Assembly (NCBI GenBank): GCA_012295275.1
Contig: CM022679.1
Coordinates: 8,412,169-8,476,168, forward strand
Length of the DNA: 64,000 nucleotides
DNA from: Chrysomallon squamiferum
Lineage: Eukaryota; Mollusca; Gastropoda; Neomphalida; Peltospiridae
Direction: 5' to 3'
Shown: positions 49,481 to 62,339 of the stretch, one piece after another
Position numbering within the stretch: position 1 is the stretch's first letter
Layout: each line of letters opens with the position of its first letter
Made by a program: the position numbers and the translations under genes
Notes under the pieces: generated by a model
Database searches by the model: none
Told to the model about the DNA's origin: nothing
The model's input: only the letters and a program-made list of their open reading frames with translations

Positions 49481-50010
49481 GAACAGTCTATTGTTCTGAC
49501 TGCTAGATCGCTGTGTTACAACTCACGTTATGAAATGTGAAGAGTTGATCTGGTTACCAGTAATTTAGTAATTTAATTCATTTAAATGTTTCGTGCTTTC
49601 TTTTTTTTTTTTTTCTTTTAATGTAATATAAACAAAAGGTCAAACAATTTTATTCTTGTTTGGTATTTCAATATTCCAATTAAAAAAATAAAAACTAAAC
49701 AAGAAAATAAAAACTGAACGAACTGTCTGTAACGTCATTCGGAACCTTTTTCTTCTTCCTACTTCAGAAAAAAAAAAAAAATAATAATAATAATAAAAAT
49801 ATATTAAAAAATAAAAAAAAGTAATTATTTAAAAGTAATAAAGGTTTCAACTGATTTTGTATTTCATTAAATAAAAAATAAAAAATGTAAGTAAATTAAG
49901 AAATATCTTCCTCATTGCTTTAAAAATGTCTTGTCAACAACATTTATACAACTGCGTGTGTTTAGAGTTCATTTCGAAAATGACGTCTATAATATTAATA
50001 CTAAAACAAT
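49481..50010. other. AT-rich DNA, nothing recognised
   Basis: Short poly-T (49600-49614) and A-rich runs occur, and no gene was recognised. Confidence 0.55.
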
Positions 50011-50014
50011 TACT

Positions 50015-50725
50015 ACGTCTGTTGCTGCTGGTAATGATGCTACTGCTGATTCTGTTGCTGCTGCTGCTGCTGTTGCTGTAATTGTTGCTGCTACTACTAC
50101 TACTACTTTATTATTGCTATTAATGCTAAATCAGTTACTATTGTTATTATTATTACTCCTTCGCCTACTACTGTTATCGTTACTACTAATATTAATTAGT
50201 ACTAATATTAAAACTACTGTTATTACTATGGCGCATACTATTACTGCAACTACATCATTAGCTTTATTACTACTACTATTACTATAGCAACTATTACTAT
50301 TACTACTGCCTGATCTATCATTTAACTATTATGACTATTACTATTATACTACTGTTTACAACTAATACTACTAACTTTATTTTACTATTACTTTTCTATG
50401 ATATAATCACAACAGTAACTATTACTGCTACTTCAGTTACTACTACTACTACTATTATTACTAGTGCCAGTACTATTTTACCTAAAGTGCTTTTCCTACT
50501 GTAGCGACACATATAACTAACACTAATACTACTACAGCTAATATACTACTATTACTACAACTACTACAACTACTATTACTATTATTACTACCACTATTAC
50601 TACATCTGTCATTCCTACCTTAATTACTACTATTACCACTGTAGCTATTAATTACAAATATACTGCTACTGCTAATAATATACTACAGCTACCACTGTAA
50701 TGCTACTTCTGCTATTACTACTACT

Positions 50726-50756
<31 letters not shown>

Positions 50757-50765
50757 GTATTAATA
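50015..50765. repeat. Large ACT/GCT/ATT trinucleotide block
   Basis: About 750 bp of decayed triplets with GCT (50055-50070), ACT and ATT islands ends with ACT then ACG triplets at about 50716-50752. This is the longest continuous triplet block in the window. Confidence 0.92.
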
Positions 50766-50864
50766 TTATCACCACCAGTAAGATAAATAAATCTAAACAA
50801 AAAAATAATCTATATTTGCCTGTACCGACAACTGTAACAAAGCGAAGCAATAACATCTCGTAAA

Positions 50865-51180
50865 AACTGTGGATGAGGAAACGAGATTTAGACATCAATT
50901 ATCAGCGATTTTTCTTTTTTTTTTATTTTTATTTCCCGACCTCTCGCTCGCGAACAACTCACGGAAGCTGGGGACGTCGGCGCCGATGTGTGTGTTGTCG
51001 TCGAGATCAATGGCTTGGCTGTGTCAAAAACAACGTCTGACACCAGCGGCCTGCACGTCATCTAATGACACGTCATCACCAGCGCCATCTATCATCCGAG
51101 AAGAAACGGTGACAACAAGGTAGCAATTACAAGCGAAGTCTTTCCAGCCGGTTCGTTGGAGATGTGGTTTAATGAACAGG
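50865..51180. other. GC-richer island with interrupted minus-strand coding potential
   Basis: The minus strand, read leftward from about 51165, has one frame with ordinary protein-like composition broken by a single TGA near the middle. A plus-strand 84-codon frame (50869-51123) has a hydrophobic N-terminus partly made by a poly-T run. No family was recognised. It could be a decayed exon, a gene fragment or a regulatory island. Confidence 0.3.
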
Positions 51181-51620
51181 TAAAAACCAAGAAAGACAAT
51201 CCATCATCACTACGACCATACAACTCCGGACAATTTTTTTTTTTTCACACTTGAACTGATAAAACGCGCGCGGGGAACGACTTTTTCGATGCTTCTAGCG
51301 ATTTTAACAAGCTGAAAAAACCAACAAAAAACAACGGCAAAATCATCGTTTATCGAGACTTTTTTTTTTTTATTGAGCAGATTACAGCGTTGATTTTACA
51401 ACTGTAAACTAGATGGGTGGTTTTTTTATTACTTTTTTTTTTCTTTTTAATTGAGGTTTATTATTCTGTGAAAAAGGTAGCTGGAAGGCGGTGAGTTAGT
51501 GCAAACGAATAAAATATCAATCAATCTCTGATTTCAAATCTGAACACTTGCTATACGTCCAGAATACGTCTTCTCCTCTAGCGTGGGTTATTTTATTGAA
51601 TGTGATATCGAATAGTTATT
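51181..51620. other. Mixed DNA, nothing recognised
   Basis: Poly-T runs lie at about 51234-51245 and 51361-51371. There are no genes. Confidence 0.5.
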
Positions 51621-51622
51621 AT

Positions 51623-51624
<2 letters not shown>

Positions 51625-51720
<96 letters not shown>

Positions 51721-51735
51721 GCACACACACACGCT
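51625..51735. repeat. (CT)n microsatellite
   Basis: A CT tract of about 92 bp is followed by CACACA. Confidence 0.95.
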
Positions 51736-52648
51736 CTCACACTCATAGTCATTGTCTACATGTGTTTTCGGCAAAGTATAAAAACAGAATACGTAGTTTT
51801 CGTATTTTACTGCTTAAACTATCGACATATTCAGTCTGATTCTACAAGCACAGCACGAGTGATCTGCTGCCAGAACTATTAACGACACACGGTATTCTGC
51901 CCATTTTCTAATTAACTGGTCGATTAATTGATAATGTATTTTATAACAGCGTGTAATTACGTCTGTACGTACGTTTTAAACTTCACCAAGCAACAAAAAA
52001 AAAAAAAAAAAAAAAAAAAATAGAAAGAAAAAAAGGCGACAGAGAACGAAATTTAATTGTATAATCAAATTGTTGATTGCGTCATGACATACTTTTTAAA
52101 ATGTTTTCTGAACAACAAGTTAAATATATGTGTATATGTGTGTCTGTGTGTGCAAGGGTATGTTCATGTATGTAATATCTGTTTATGTGCGTATATCTGT
52201 TTATGTACGTACGTACCTACTTTAGTAGCTAAGTATTATTGATGTATTGTAGACACTGTGCTCAAAAATACCAGATGTTTGTTTTACAATATTTTAATCG
52301 GATTTGCTTGCGTATTTATTCATTTACAATTGAACATGTGTTTATAATACGTGAATTTTCCAATATCTATGTGCAACATGTTATTTTCAAAAGAGAATAA
52401 CCTTTAAAAAGTATTATTTGTCAATTTAGACAGAGGTCCATGTGTAATCTCCTTTCCTATTTATGGGGAACGTTTTATGAAAAATTTCAAGTAGGAGTGA
52501 CCCGGGGTTATGGTTGTGTGTTTCTGAAATATCCCATTCATTCCTTTAAAAAATAATTTTCATACTGTGAAACTGAAATAAACTGCCGTATTTGTTTAGT
52601 TATGTATAAATACATATTTATGTGTTAACAATAGACATCAATGTTTTT

Positions 52649-52679
<31 letters not shown>

Positions 52680-53990
52680 TTATTATTTATTTATTTATTT
52701 TAATGAAGCAGCCATGGTTATCTCATTACATTCAGAATCGTTTTAGTTTACATCTGTCTCTCTGTCTCGGAAATTGTGTCTTTCAGTTTAGTTTATCAAA
52801 TATCAAAGGATTCCTTTTTAACTTTTAAACATTAAAAAAAAAAATCATCTTAAATAGGAACATTCAACACTTACTCCACCATCTTTTATTGCACCATCAC
52901 GTCTGTTTATGTAGAGAAAATAAAAGTTTTAAAAATGTCGAGTGAAAGTTTGACTGTACAAATAAGGGGGAAATGGGAAGATTTGTGAGTGTACATATGT
53001 GGGCAGTGTTGGGACTGTGCGGAATATTTGTTCTCGTATTTCTCTCAGTATTTCATTCATGAACATTTCACCGAGTCGTAAGCCATAGAAACAATAAAAT
53101 ATTCTTTATACGCCTTCGCGCATGTTACTGTGCTACGTAAAGACCACAAAGAGAATGTTATCACCGCTGCACCACAACAAAAATCAATTTCGTAACCTCA
53201 TAAAACAGCGGAAAGGGATCCGTTCAATAAAATGATCATTTTGCATCCTTTTGAATTCAGTTCTTTTTTTTTTTTTTTCTTTCTGATGATTTTTTTTTCT
53301 TCACATTCGTACATGTATGTGAATGAATAAAGTGAGCAGTAATTCGACTGAACTGTTAGAAACAAAAGATTAAAAATAATGATAACAATAAAGCAAAACA
53401 TTATTGAAAAAAAAAAAAAAAACGCTCGTTAATGTCCGCCTCTTTCCGTGAACTATGAACGTAATAAAGACAACTGTTCGGAATTTTTTTTTTTTTTATC
53501 AATAATAACAAACCGCCAGCGTGATCCGTGAGTTTACATTTATCGAACCATTATTGGATATTTTATTTCAAGATGGTTAATTACAGTCGTTAAAATTAAT
53601 TAAAAAATCAAAATCGTACAAATAAAAGAAATAACAAATTGTTTAAGAAATCATTGTGATAGTCCCATTTACAGAAAACAAAATTTGATTTAAAAAAATA
53701 AAAAAAAAAAAAAAGAAACAAAAGGAAAATGGCTTATATAATTTGTTTGGTGTAATCAAGTGTAATTATTAAAATAAGTATTAAATGAGATGTCAGATAT
53801 TTCTGCATCTAAACATTTATGATATAAAACGTATGAATATCAAAAATAAATCTTTGCAAAAAAGACGAATGGTCAAACAACGTTTGATTTATTACATTTT
53901 GATTTTTATTATCTTTTTTTAGACGCTGTAAGCGGTTTAACAGAAAACTTCGTAACAATTTCTTCCAGAATATTTCAGCACTAGAAGAAC
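51736..53990. other. AT-rich DNA with scattered simple repeats
   Basis: Poly-A lies at 51991-52020, GT/TATG repeats at about 52120-52210 and (TTTA)n at about 52644-52700, with short homopolymers at 53263-53278, 53406-53422 and 53485-53498. Nothing gene-like was recognised. Confidence 0.6.
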
Positions 53991-53994
53991 TATG

Positions 53995-54100
53995 TATATT
54001 ATTTTCAATGTCATAAGCGTCATCGAAACCAATGTTTAATGACATAAGCGCCATTTGAGCCATTTTTCAATGACATAAGTGAAATCAAAACCCCTATTCA
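53995..54100. repeat. 31-bp tandem repeat
   Basis: AATGTCATAAGCGTCATCG, AATGACATAAGCGCCATTTG and AATGACATAAGTGAAATC begin at 54007, 54038 and 54069, exactly 31 bp apart. Confidence 0.85.
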
Positions 54101-54192
54101 GTTTTATAAACTCCTTGACAACACTTTTTCAACAATGTAAGCAACAGACCATGAACTTTAACTTACAAAAGCACTTCCCTTTCTTTTTTTCT

Positions 54193-54230
<38 letters not shown>

Positions 54231-54985
54231 GTCAAAAATGAAATAGCTATGTAACAGTGTGTGTAGGATTAATTGTTTGATGGAACCAGCAGCTGCTAAT
54301 AATATTTAATAGTATTAAATGATATAATTAATAAAAAGGTTAATAATATACGAAATTAATGTTTGCGGGAATCAATCATTTTGGCGTTATCTAAGCAGTT
54401 AATAAGGTAAAAAAACAAAACAACACAACACCAAATACTGTTAATATCAGATTCTATTTTTGTTTATAAAACACAGTAAGAATTACAACAAATCATACTC
54501 GACTGCAAAAACAGAACTGTATATTTTTGCAAATAATTAACAACAAAAGAGGGCGAATTTAATATCTAATTAGTCAACCCCTCCCCGGTGGTTAATTTAC
54601 TCTCTGTATTGTTTTAAGCGTATCACGTTACACAGTCGTTCTACTAATTGAGTGCTCAGTCTCCTACGCTTCCTGTACTACGTCATAATATATCCCGTCT
54701 ATGACGCGTGTGGTACTCAAATACGACTTGGTCTGATAATATAATCTTTGGATTGTGTTTTATTTACAAATAGGATGTGATATTAATTACATAATTATAA
54801 CGGAGATCAACTAAAAGTAATGGGATTTTTTTTTTTTTTTTTTTTTTGAAACTACGTTTGGATATTGTTTAACACACATAAGACCCCCCCAAAAAAAAAG
54901 AAATGTTTAAATATCATTAAAGTTGGAGATTCATTTTTAAATATAGTTAAATGATTCTATAAAAAAAAAAAACTGAGTAAAAACA
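54101..54985. other. Poly-T tract and AT-rich DNA
   Basis: Poly-T lies at about 54198-54229 and 54828-54847. No other features were recognised. Confidence 0.6.
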
Positions 54986-54989
54986 TTTT

Positions 54990-55190
54990 ATAAAAAAACA
55001 ACATTTAAAACACATTAATAAAAAATACGTATTTAAATAATATTATAAATGGACACACAATTAAAACACATTAATAAAAAAATAAAGTATTTAAATAATA
55101 TTATAAAAACACCACAATTAAAAATCACTAATAAAAACACACATTTAAATCATACTATAAAAACGTACAGTAAAATCATACTATTAAAAA
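54990..55190. repeat. Minisatellite of ~60-bp units
   Basis: A block reading AAAACACATTAATAAAAA followed by GTATTTAAATAATATTATAA recurs at about 55006 and 55065, with two decayed units to about 55190. Confidence 0.8.
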
Positions 55191-55475
55191 AAAAAAAAAA
55201 AAAAATGCCTTCACAGCTAAATCATGCACAGTATTATAAAAAAGGACAGTTAAATCAGACTACGTTGAAAATTCGACTCTCGGAGAAAGATGATTAAGTC
55301 AAAAGGAGTGAACTGGTCATCAATCAAGTGTTATTAAGAGAACGACTCCCGCGTTAAGTACATGTCAGAGTTATGACAGATCGCTTGTTTGTCTCTATAC
55401 GTCACTGAGCGCTACACGGTCTTCATTACTCTCCTTGTGATTTTCTTTTGTTCTCGAGTATAATTCTTTGGTGCC
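55191..55475. other. Unique DNA, nothing recognised
   Basis: This is complex sequence after a short poly-A, with no recognised feature. Confidence 0.5.
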
Positions 55476-55479
55476 GTTA

Positions 55480-56000
55480 TTTTATTTGTTGTTCATTTGT
55501 TTATTTGTTTCATTTATTTATTTGTTGTTCATTTGTTTGTTTGTTTTATTTATTTATTTGTTTATTTATTTGTTTGTTTGTTTGTTTCATTTATTTATTT
55601 ATTTATTTTTGTTAGTTTCTTTCTTTCTTTATTATTAATTAATTAATTAATTATTTTATTTTATTTTATTTTATTTTATTTTATTTTATTTTATTTTATT
55701 TATTCTTCTTTGCTCGTTTGTTTATTTTATTTTATCTATTTATTTATTTACTAACTTATTTATTCATTTACTTACTTATTTACTATTATTTATTTGTTTG
55801 TTATCTTAGTGTTAAATCATGAATCTTTTTTTCGTTGTGCCTTCTTCTTTTTATCATTGTTATCATTAATATCATCACCATCAGCATCGACATTATCATT
55901 ATCCTCATCAACAGAAGAATCATCATCGTCATCTTATACTGTCTTTATAACCATCATCATCATCATAATCGTCATCATCATTAATATTATTATTATATAA
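55480..56000. repeat. TTTA/TTTG/TTTTA arrays and ATC array
   Basis: Mixed tetranucleotides lie at 55484-55620, TTAA and TTTTA pentanucleotides at 55633-55700, TTTA/TTAC repeats to 55800, and decayed ATC/ATT triplets at 55853-55998. Confidence 0.9.
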
Positions 56001-57140
56001 AATATCTTTATAAGGTATGACATATTGTTTATGTCAAACATGTTACAAAATCTGATATTACTAGAAAACATATAGGTTTATAGTTGCAAAAATGTGACAG
56101 AACCATAGTTCATTTCGTCCTTAAACAAAATAAATCATGAAAAAATTAGAGTTCAGAGCAATTTATCATACGTACACAGTAGTTAATTTGGAATAACAAA
56201 AGACAACGAAAAAAAAAAAAAAAATAGCAGAACAATCAAATTTCATATCGAAACTGCAAAGACTGAAGAATTATGATTTTTCGTTCATAATTTTTTCTAT
56301 GATATTTTTTTGTCCTTGATAAATATATTTGTCGTAAACAACGACCCATGATAGCATTTTGCAATTTCGTTTCAATCTTTTATTGTTTTTTGTTGTTTTG
56401 TGATTTTTTTTGTTCTACCGTTCGTTATACAAATGCTTATGTCTACGTCTGCAAGATAATATATAGGTAAACAGGTATCTTAGTAACAAATGGGTCATGC
56501 ATTTCATTCTAACGTATTATTTCATCACAACAGGATCGGTGTGGATCAAGGAATGTTAATGCAGAATAAAGACAAATAATTGATTTTCCCAGACACTCTC
56601 ATTTCTGTGCAATTACATACTAAAACAAAGAACTTTATCATAGAAAATAGATTTATAAAACCAGTCGTGTCACGCTGTACCAGTCGATAAAAAAAAAAAA
56701 AAAAAACCACTTACCTGTCAGCCATTTTCTTTTTTTCTATGACGTATGCGACTGACTGAACTTCGATTTAATAAACGCGAAAAACTGCCAATTAAATCAT
56801 GTGAAGGAATCCTCTATTTTGCCGTGTGTTTCCTAATGAAGCTAATTATAGCTATTTTTATTATTATGATTATTATTATTTTATTATTATTATTATTATT
56901 ATTATTTTGTTTCAAATATATGTTTGCTTATGTCAGACTCTGAGCTGATGGCTAAATATTCTGGCTAATTAATACTTCTGTCTTGTACTGATGTTCAGAT
57001 TCGTGACTTCAAGTCATGTCCTGGCTAATGAAGAAAATCGCTGTCATTATCATTGCCTCTTTTTTTTTAGTTTCCTTCTAAATTTTGTCGTCTCAGTTCG
57101 ATATAAGAATATTCCAGCTAATTAAACGACTGAAGACGTT
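56001..57140. other. AT-rich DNA with small arrays
   Basis: Poly-A lies at 56211-56225 and 56690-56706, and (ATT)n at about 56868-56907. No recognised gene is present. Confidence 0.55.
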
Positions 57141-57149
57141 ACGGTTTTG

Positions 57150-57370
57150 TATTTTGTGTATGTGTCTATGTTTGTATGTATGTATTCGTGTATATGTGTG
57201 TGTGTAGTGTGTGTGTATGTATGTATGTATGTACGTACGGAAGGATGGATGTATATATAAAATTATGTATGTATGTTTGTATATATGTATTTTTGTATAC
57301 ATGTGTTTATGAATGCTAATCTGCAAATTTGTATTATGTACATTTTTCACACACTTACACACACACAATA
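57150..57370. repeat. GTAT/GT-type microsatellite
   Basis: Interrupted TATG and TG repeats lie at 57155-57310, with CACA at about 57349-57368. Confidence 0.85.
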
Positions 57371-57950
57371 CACAAGTACTCATTTTTCATTTAATTATTT
57401 TAAATTATAGTCTGTTATTAGACAATTTGTTTCTCTCACGCTCCTAGTAACTCAAAGTAGAACATAAATGTCCCCTTTAACCTTGAACTGCTTTCTCACT
57501 GAATGATTCAACTATCAGAGATGTAAAACGAATGAATGTCAGAGCAAGCACAAGGCAATCGAGTAAACAGTTAACATTCACATTTTTTTCTCCCTACACT
57601 AGTTATTACCATCTTATACTGAATACTTTAACAGATAGTCTGATTATTTTATGTGTTATTCTTAATATCGAATCCAGTAAGGATAATAATTTATTGTCTT
57701 TTATTATTATTTTTTTTCAAACCATCGTAACAAGGTGCATGGGAGTCTGAGAAATAAAGCAAAGATATAATATTATTTTGATGATAAAAAAAACAAAAAG
57801 AAAATGTAATCATCTGCCTGAAGAAATATTCCATTTTTCTGATACCTTTTCTTCTTTTTATTCATGTTGTAACGCTTCAGATACATTTATTTGCCAATTC
57901 TGAGTTAAACATCTCCTGATCTTTTGTACATGCATGGTATTGTATTCTTT
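57371..57950. other. AT-rich DNA, nothing recognised
   Basis: A 72-codon frame (57532-57750) is unrecognised, and no repeats are notable. Confidence 0.5.
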
Positions 57951-58200
57951 ACACAGCGTACTGTACACTCTATATATAGTGTATCATTACACCACATATC
58001 GTATACTATATACATATACCGTATCCTTACACCACCACATGCTGTAATAATATACACATACAGTGCATCCTTACGCCACATAGAGTATTCTATACTCCTC
58101 ATACTTGTATAATATACATATACCATACATATTGCAAACTGTAAACTAAACACAATATATTATATACCACACACTTCATACTCTCATAATTCTACATACA
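57951..58200. repeat. Degenerate repeat of ~55-60-bp units
   Basis: CATCCTTACGCCACAT-like and ATATACATATACCGTATCC-like blocks recur about four times at 55-60 bp intervals. Confidence 0.6.
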
Positions 58201-58324
58201 CTTGTATTTATTGCAATTCCTAAAGCGGACTTTGAGCAAGAGACCAGATCGGCTACAAAAAAAAAAAAAAAAAAAAAAAATCGCTTAACGACTCCCAGAT
58301 CAACGTAGATCATCACTAGAAAGG

Positions 58325-58740
58325 TTAAAATGTTTTCATATGAATTAATCCGCGGCTCAGACCGTAATGCGAAGGAACGCAGCGAGAATAGGTATAAAAT
58401 AAGACCCGCTAATCCAATAGACTCCTCCTTAATGGCGTTTCGGCGAGCTGCTAAGTAATTTCAAACAACTTTATTGCTCGGCTGATTTCTTATTAGATTG
58501 TATGAAAACTAATTCCCCCCGCGCGCCAAAAGAAGTTTTAAATAATCAAAGATCCCCGTGCGACATGCAATATTCGTGCCCGGACCGCCACGCCACGACC
58601 GCCCAGCCCAATCTTGTCTCGAGGACAATCGAATGGAAAAAGTCCAATATCAGAGAGCGAGCGTCCTGAAATTACAACAAATGGGCTGACGACTCCCTGG
58701 ACTCCTGTTAAATGACTTTAATGGACGTCGTTTTACATGG
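58325..58740. promoter_or_regulatory. Candidate conserved noncoding island
   Basis: About 400 bp of complex sequence without repeats has alternating AT-rich and CpG-rich parts. It contains CCGCTAATCCAATAG (about 58407-58421, a K50-homeodomain-type TAATCC next to CCAAT) and ATGCAATATT. No frame is convincing. Texture suggests an enhancer. Confidence 0.3.
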
Positions 58741-58759
58741 AGTGCATACATAGACACAT

Positions 58760-58925
58760 TTCTGAAAGAGAGAGAGAGAGAGAGAGAGAGATATACTAAC
58801 AGCCAGATAAACACAGAGAGAGAAAAAGAGAGAGATACTAACAGCCAGACAAAGGCATAAAGAAAGAAAGAAACAGACAGACAGACAGCCAGACACGACA
58901 GACAGACACAGAGAGTGAACTTATT
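58760..58925. repeat. GA-rich simple repeats with a duplicated unit
   Basis: (GA)n tracts and a repeated ATACTAACAGCCAGA block at about 58792 and 58835, then GACA repeats to about 58910. Confidence 0.8.
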
Positions 58926-59325
58926 AATACGAAACGACCGAAATGCTTCAAATCTCTTTGTTGATGGGAACTCGTGACTCGGACGTACAACCATTACAGA
59001 TAACCTGAAGAGTTATGCACTAATTTTACAGAGCTAATTTAAATGCTGGTAGGACTTATGAGGGAACATATATTTGTTTTTGAATTAGGCTTTGTGCAAT
59101 TTCTTCTCTTGATGGTCAAGGATTCACAGACATATTGCCTTGCGAAATAATTAACAGTGCAATTCGCGTTCTTATTACTATCTGGTCTTCACAGAAAACG
59201 AATATTAACAGACAGTTTCACTTACACTCAACAATTTGGCAGTTTTATTTCATCTGTTCTAAATAATCTCACTTCAATATAGCACTGATGATTTTCAGTG
59301 CTGACGTTCTTAATCTTTCATAAGA
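58926..59325. other. Unique DNA, nothing recognised
   Basis: This is complex sequence with no recognisable elements. Confidence 0.5.
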
Positions 59326-59329
59326 AGTA

Positions 59330-59622
59330 GAATAATAATAAGCAGTATTAACAATAATAACAATAAAAACAACAGCAGCAATAATAACAATAACAACAAT
59401 AATAATAATAATAACAACAAGAGTAACGACAACGACATAATAACAATAAAAACAATAATGATAATAACAACAATGGTAATAATAACAATAGTAACAACAT
59501 CCACAATAATAAAAATAATATTAACAACATCAACAACAACAAAAACATCAATAACAATAACAACATTAATAATAGCAATAATAACAACAATAACAACAAC
59601 AACAACAGCAACAGTAATAATT
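59330..59622. repeat. AAT/AAC trinucleotide block
   Basis: Decayed AAT and AAC triplets extend for about 290 bp. Leu-rich and Thr-rich frames are artefacts. Confidence 0.92.
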
Positions 59623-59945
59623 ATAAGACATTGCTTAACCTTATCCCGATTTGTTTCAGTTTAACTGTTCAAGTTAAGCTGTATTTGGAACATTAATTTT
59701 AGACATTAATTGCAGAATTTATTCAGACTGAAGTGATTTTCTAGCACAATGTTAGGTATTTATGTGTCAAAATATTATTTAAAAAAATGGTGTATTGGTC
59801 GACATCTTCTTCAAAAGTTTAGATTATGTTCTGATTTGCGAGTGCGAGCATAGAACCTGGTCGATGAGCGAGACTAATGACCTTGTTAGAGGTCATTTCA
59901 AATCTTTTTTATTTTAAATAAAAACAGTTATTGATTATTCCTTCT

Positions 59946-59979
<34 letters not shown>

Positions 59980-60540
59980 GCTTTCCATTTTCACAGGCCG
60001 AATATCGAAATTAAAATCTGGATATGAAACATACTCTGATTTTATTAATTTCTTTTGGTTGAAAAGTTTGAAAATTAACGTCAAAGTCTTTGCTATCAAG
60101 CCTACGCAAAGACGCTTGTCAGGTTAAAAATTAAAATAACAAACATATGGTTATTTTCTTCTCTTACTTTCACTATGAGTTGTTTAAGTAAATTAAAGAA
60201 TAAATAAACTGCCAAATAGTGAAATACAGAAAAAAAAAGCTAAAACACTTTTTTTTTGCCTCCATTTTTTATTTAACATTCTTTTTTTTCATTCTTTCTA
60301 TTCTTTCTATATTTTTATTTAATGCTCTTTTTTTGTTGTTTTTTTTGGAACGAATATTTTTTCTTTTTTTTATGAAAGAAAAATGCATTTATTTCTATAT
60401 GTGTCTTTGTATGCATATGTATATATATGTTTGTGTGTGTACATGTAAATGAAACCATTTCTTATTAATGAAGCTTTAACGGTGATTTTACGTTTGAAGA
60501 TTCCTCAGCTTCCTATTTAATAAATTTAAAACCTCGTACT
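59623..60540. other. AT-rich DNA with poly-T
   Basis: Poly-T lies at 59949-59977, T-rich low complexity at about 60240-60375 and TATG repeats at about 60410-60440. No gene is seen. Confidence 0.6.
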
Positions 60541-60900
60541 CGAGCCAGTCATTATGTTCACACAACTTGATGCAACAGGCCATTCGAGCGACTTTCGCTA
60601 AGATCTACAACGGATTTCTCAAGTCGTAAATTGGCGGCAAAATGCGACAGTCCGCCTGCTTGCTTAATCACGTGTCCGCAACTTCCGCATATACTGATAT
60701 CGTTAATTTACGGGCGCAATATAAAAAGACGAGTTGTCTAATTTATTTTTCACGCTAAGTTTACCCCGAGCCGAGTGTCGGTATTTGGAAACGGGTTTCA
60801 AACGGCGTGTGAAACGGGCTTACACGCCATCTAAAGCCACTTAACTGAAAACACGCGATTTTCGCGTGGTTTTCACTGCCCGTGCCATCTGATGATACAC
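60541..60900. promoter_or_regulatory. Candidate regulatory island with inverted repeat
   Basis: This is complex CpG-rich sequence with an E-box (CACGTG near 60669), two related blocks (CGGGTTTCAAACGGCGTG and GAAACGGGCTTACACGCC) and a near-palindrome AAAACACGCGA / TCGCGTGGTTTT at about 60847-60872. Function is inferred from texture only. Confidence 0.3.
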
Positions 60901-61340
60901 AGCAGCAAACTTATTAACTTCATACAGAAGAGAGTTTCCATCAGGACTTTTATTTTTTTTTGTAACTTGGAAAGTGAAAGATTTATTTGTGTATATGAGA
61001 TGGTGGTGGTGGTGGGGGGGGTGTTTCGTTCTCGGTCTATCGTTGATAAACACCAAATCGATAGATTTTAATTTGCTCTTCGGCGCCCGAGTATGGATCT
61101 CTTGTCTCGACGGGGCGAGGTCGGGCCAGGGTTTTTCGAAGTAACGAGAGAACATTTCTGAAGAAAAAAAAAATCAGTTTTCGCCGAGATTATTTGTGTG
61201 AAGTTTTGGCGGCTTTTCAATAATGTCCAGTTTTTCCCCGCTGACAGATTTATTTTAGCTCTTCGCGTATTCATGCGCGGCCATTAAACAGCCTCGCTTT
61301 CGTTTCCAAGTTTGATGCCAAAATATTCCCAAAAATTTTG
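60901..61340. other. Mixed island with GGT/G run
   Basis: A GGTGGTGGTGG-G8 stretch at about 61001-61021 could form a G-quadruplex. Minus-strand frames at 60841-61155 and 61068-61274 are unrecognised. Confidence 0.4.
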
Positions 61341-61955
61341 AAGAAAAAAAAAAAAAAAGTTCCGAGACGATGATATAGCTTTTTTTTTTTTTTTTTTTTC
61401 AATTATCGTGGGCGAAATATCAATAAGCACGTCAAACAGTGTAGTGTGTAGTGCAGAAATTAATAACGTTTGTCTAAAGAAAAAGAGAACACATTATGAA
61501 TTAGATATCAAATAGATCAGTCTCATTTTTACTTCTTTTTGTTTTTTATTTATTGATATTATAACGTCCTTCACTTCAGAGAAAAAGATGTAAGATAAAT
61601 ACATGCAAGAAAATGGCCGGGACAACCACACAACAAAAACAACAACAACAACAATAACAACACCAACAACAACAATAATAATAATAGAAATGGATGATGA
61701 TGATGATGTTAATAACAATAACAGTTAAAAATAATATTTAAAACCACAAAAATAATTTTAAAAATATTCGTGGAGGAAAAATATCTTTAGCATTGTTCGT
61801 AGATGTTTGCTCATTGAAGTGTTACAGACAGTATGAAGAGAGGGGAGGGAGACTGAATGTTGGAAGCGGACAGTTAAATACTACGTCCAAAATATCGTGA
61901 GATAAATGAACAATATATAATTATATATGTACATTTCCATCAAGTTTTTCTTTCT
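61341..61955. repeat. Homopolymers and AAC-type triplets
   Basis: Poly-A lies at 61345-61358, poly-T at 61380-61399, and AAC/AAT then GAT triplets at about 61635-61707. No gene is seen. Confidence 0.7.
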
Positions 61956-62012
61956 TATCTTTATCTCAAAACCGTGGTCCTTTAAACGTACATCTTCTTC
62001 CGGATTTTTACA
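61951..62012 (-). repeat. Inverted single copy of the 58-bp repeat unit
   Basis: The reverse complement of 61961-62007 is identical over 47 bp to 63395-63441 and to 63453-63499 in the tandem array. Similarity continues a few bases beyond with mismatches. Confidence 0.92.
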
Positions 62013-62059
62013 ACCTGTTTGTTTTTACTCTGTGTTTGTTTCAAAGCACTGCATTTAAT

Positions 62060-62152
62060 CATTGAAAGAATCATTACTTACAATAAAAGAAAGATTTTTG
62101 TATTATTATTTATTTATTTTTTTTTTTTATTTATTTATTATTATTTTTATTT

Positions 62153-62186
<34 letters not shown>

Positions 62187-62263
62187 CAAAATTTTTATTT
62201 TATTTATTTTATTTGTTTGTTTGTTTGTTTATTTATTTATTCATTTGTTTATTTATTTTATTT

Positions 62264-62304
<41 letters not shown>

Positions 62305-62305
62305 C
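62060..62305. repeat. Poly-T, (ATT)n and (TTTA)n array
   Basis: T-rich runs, ATT (62164-62186) and TTTA/TTTG tetranucleotides extend to about 62302. Confidence 0.9.
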
Positions 62306-62339
62306 TTTTGAACAGATTTGATTACTTTAACCCTCCCTA

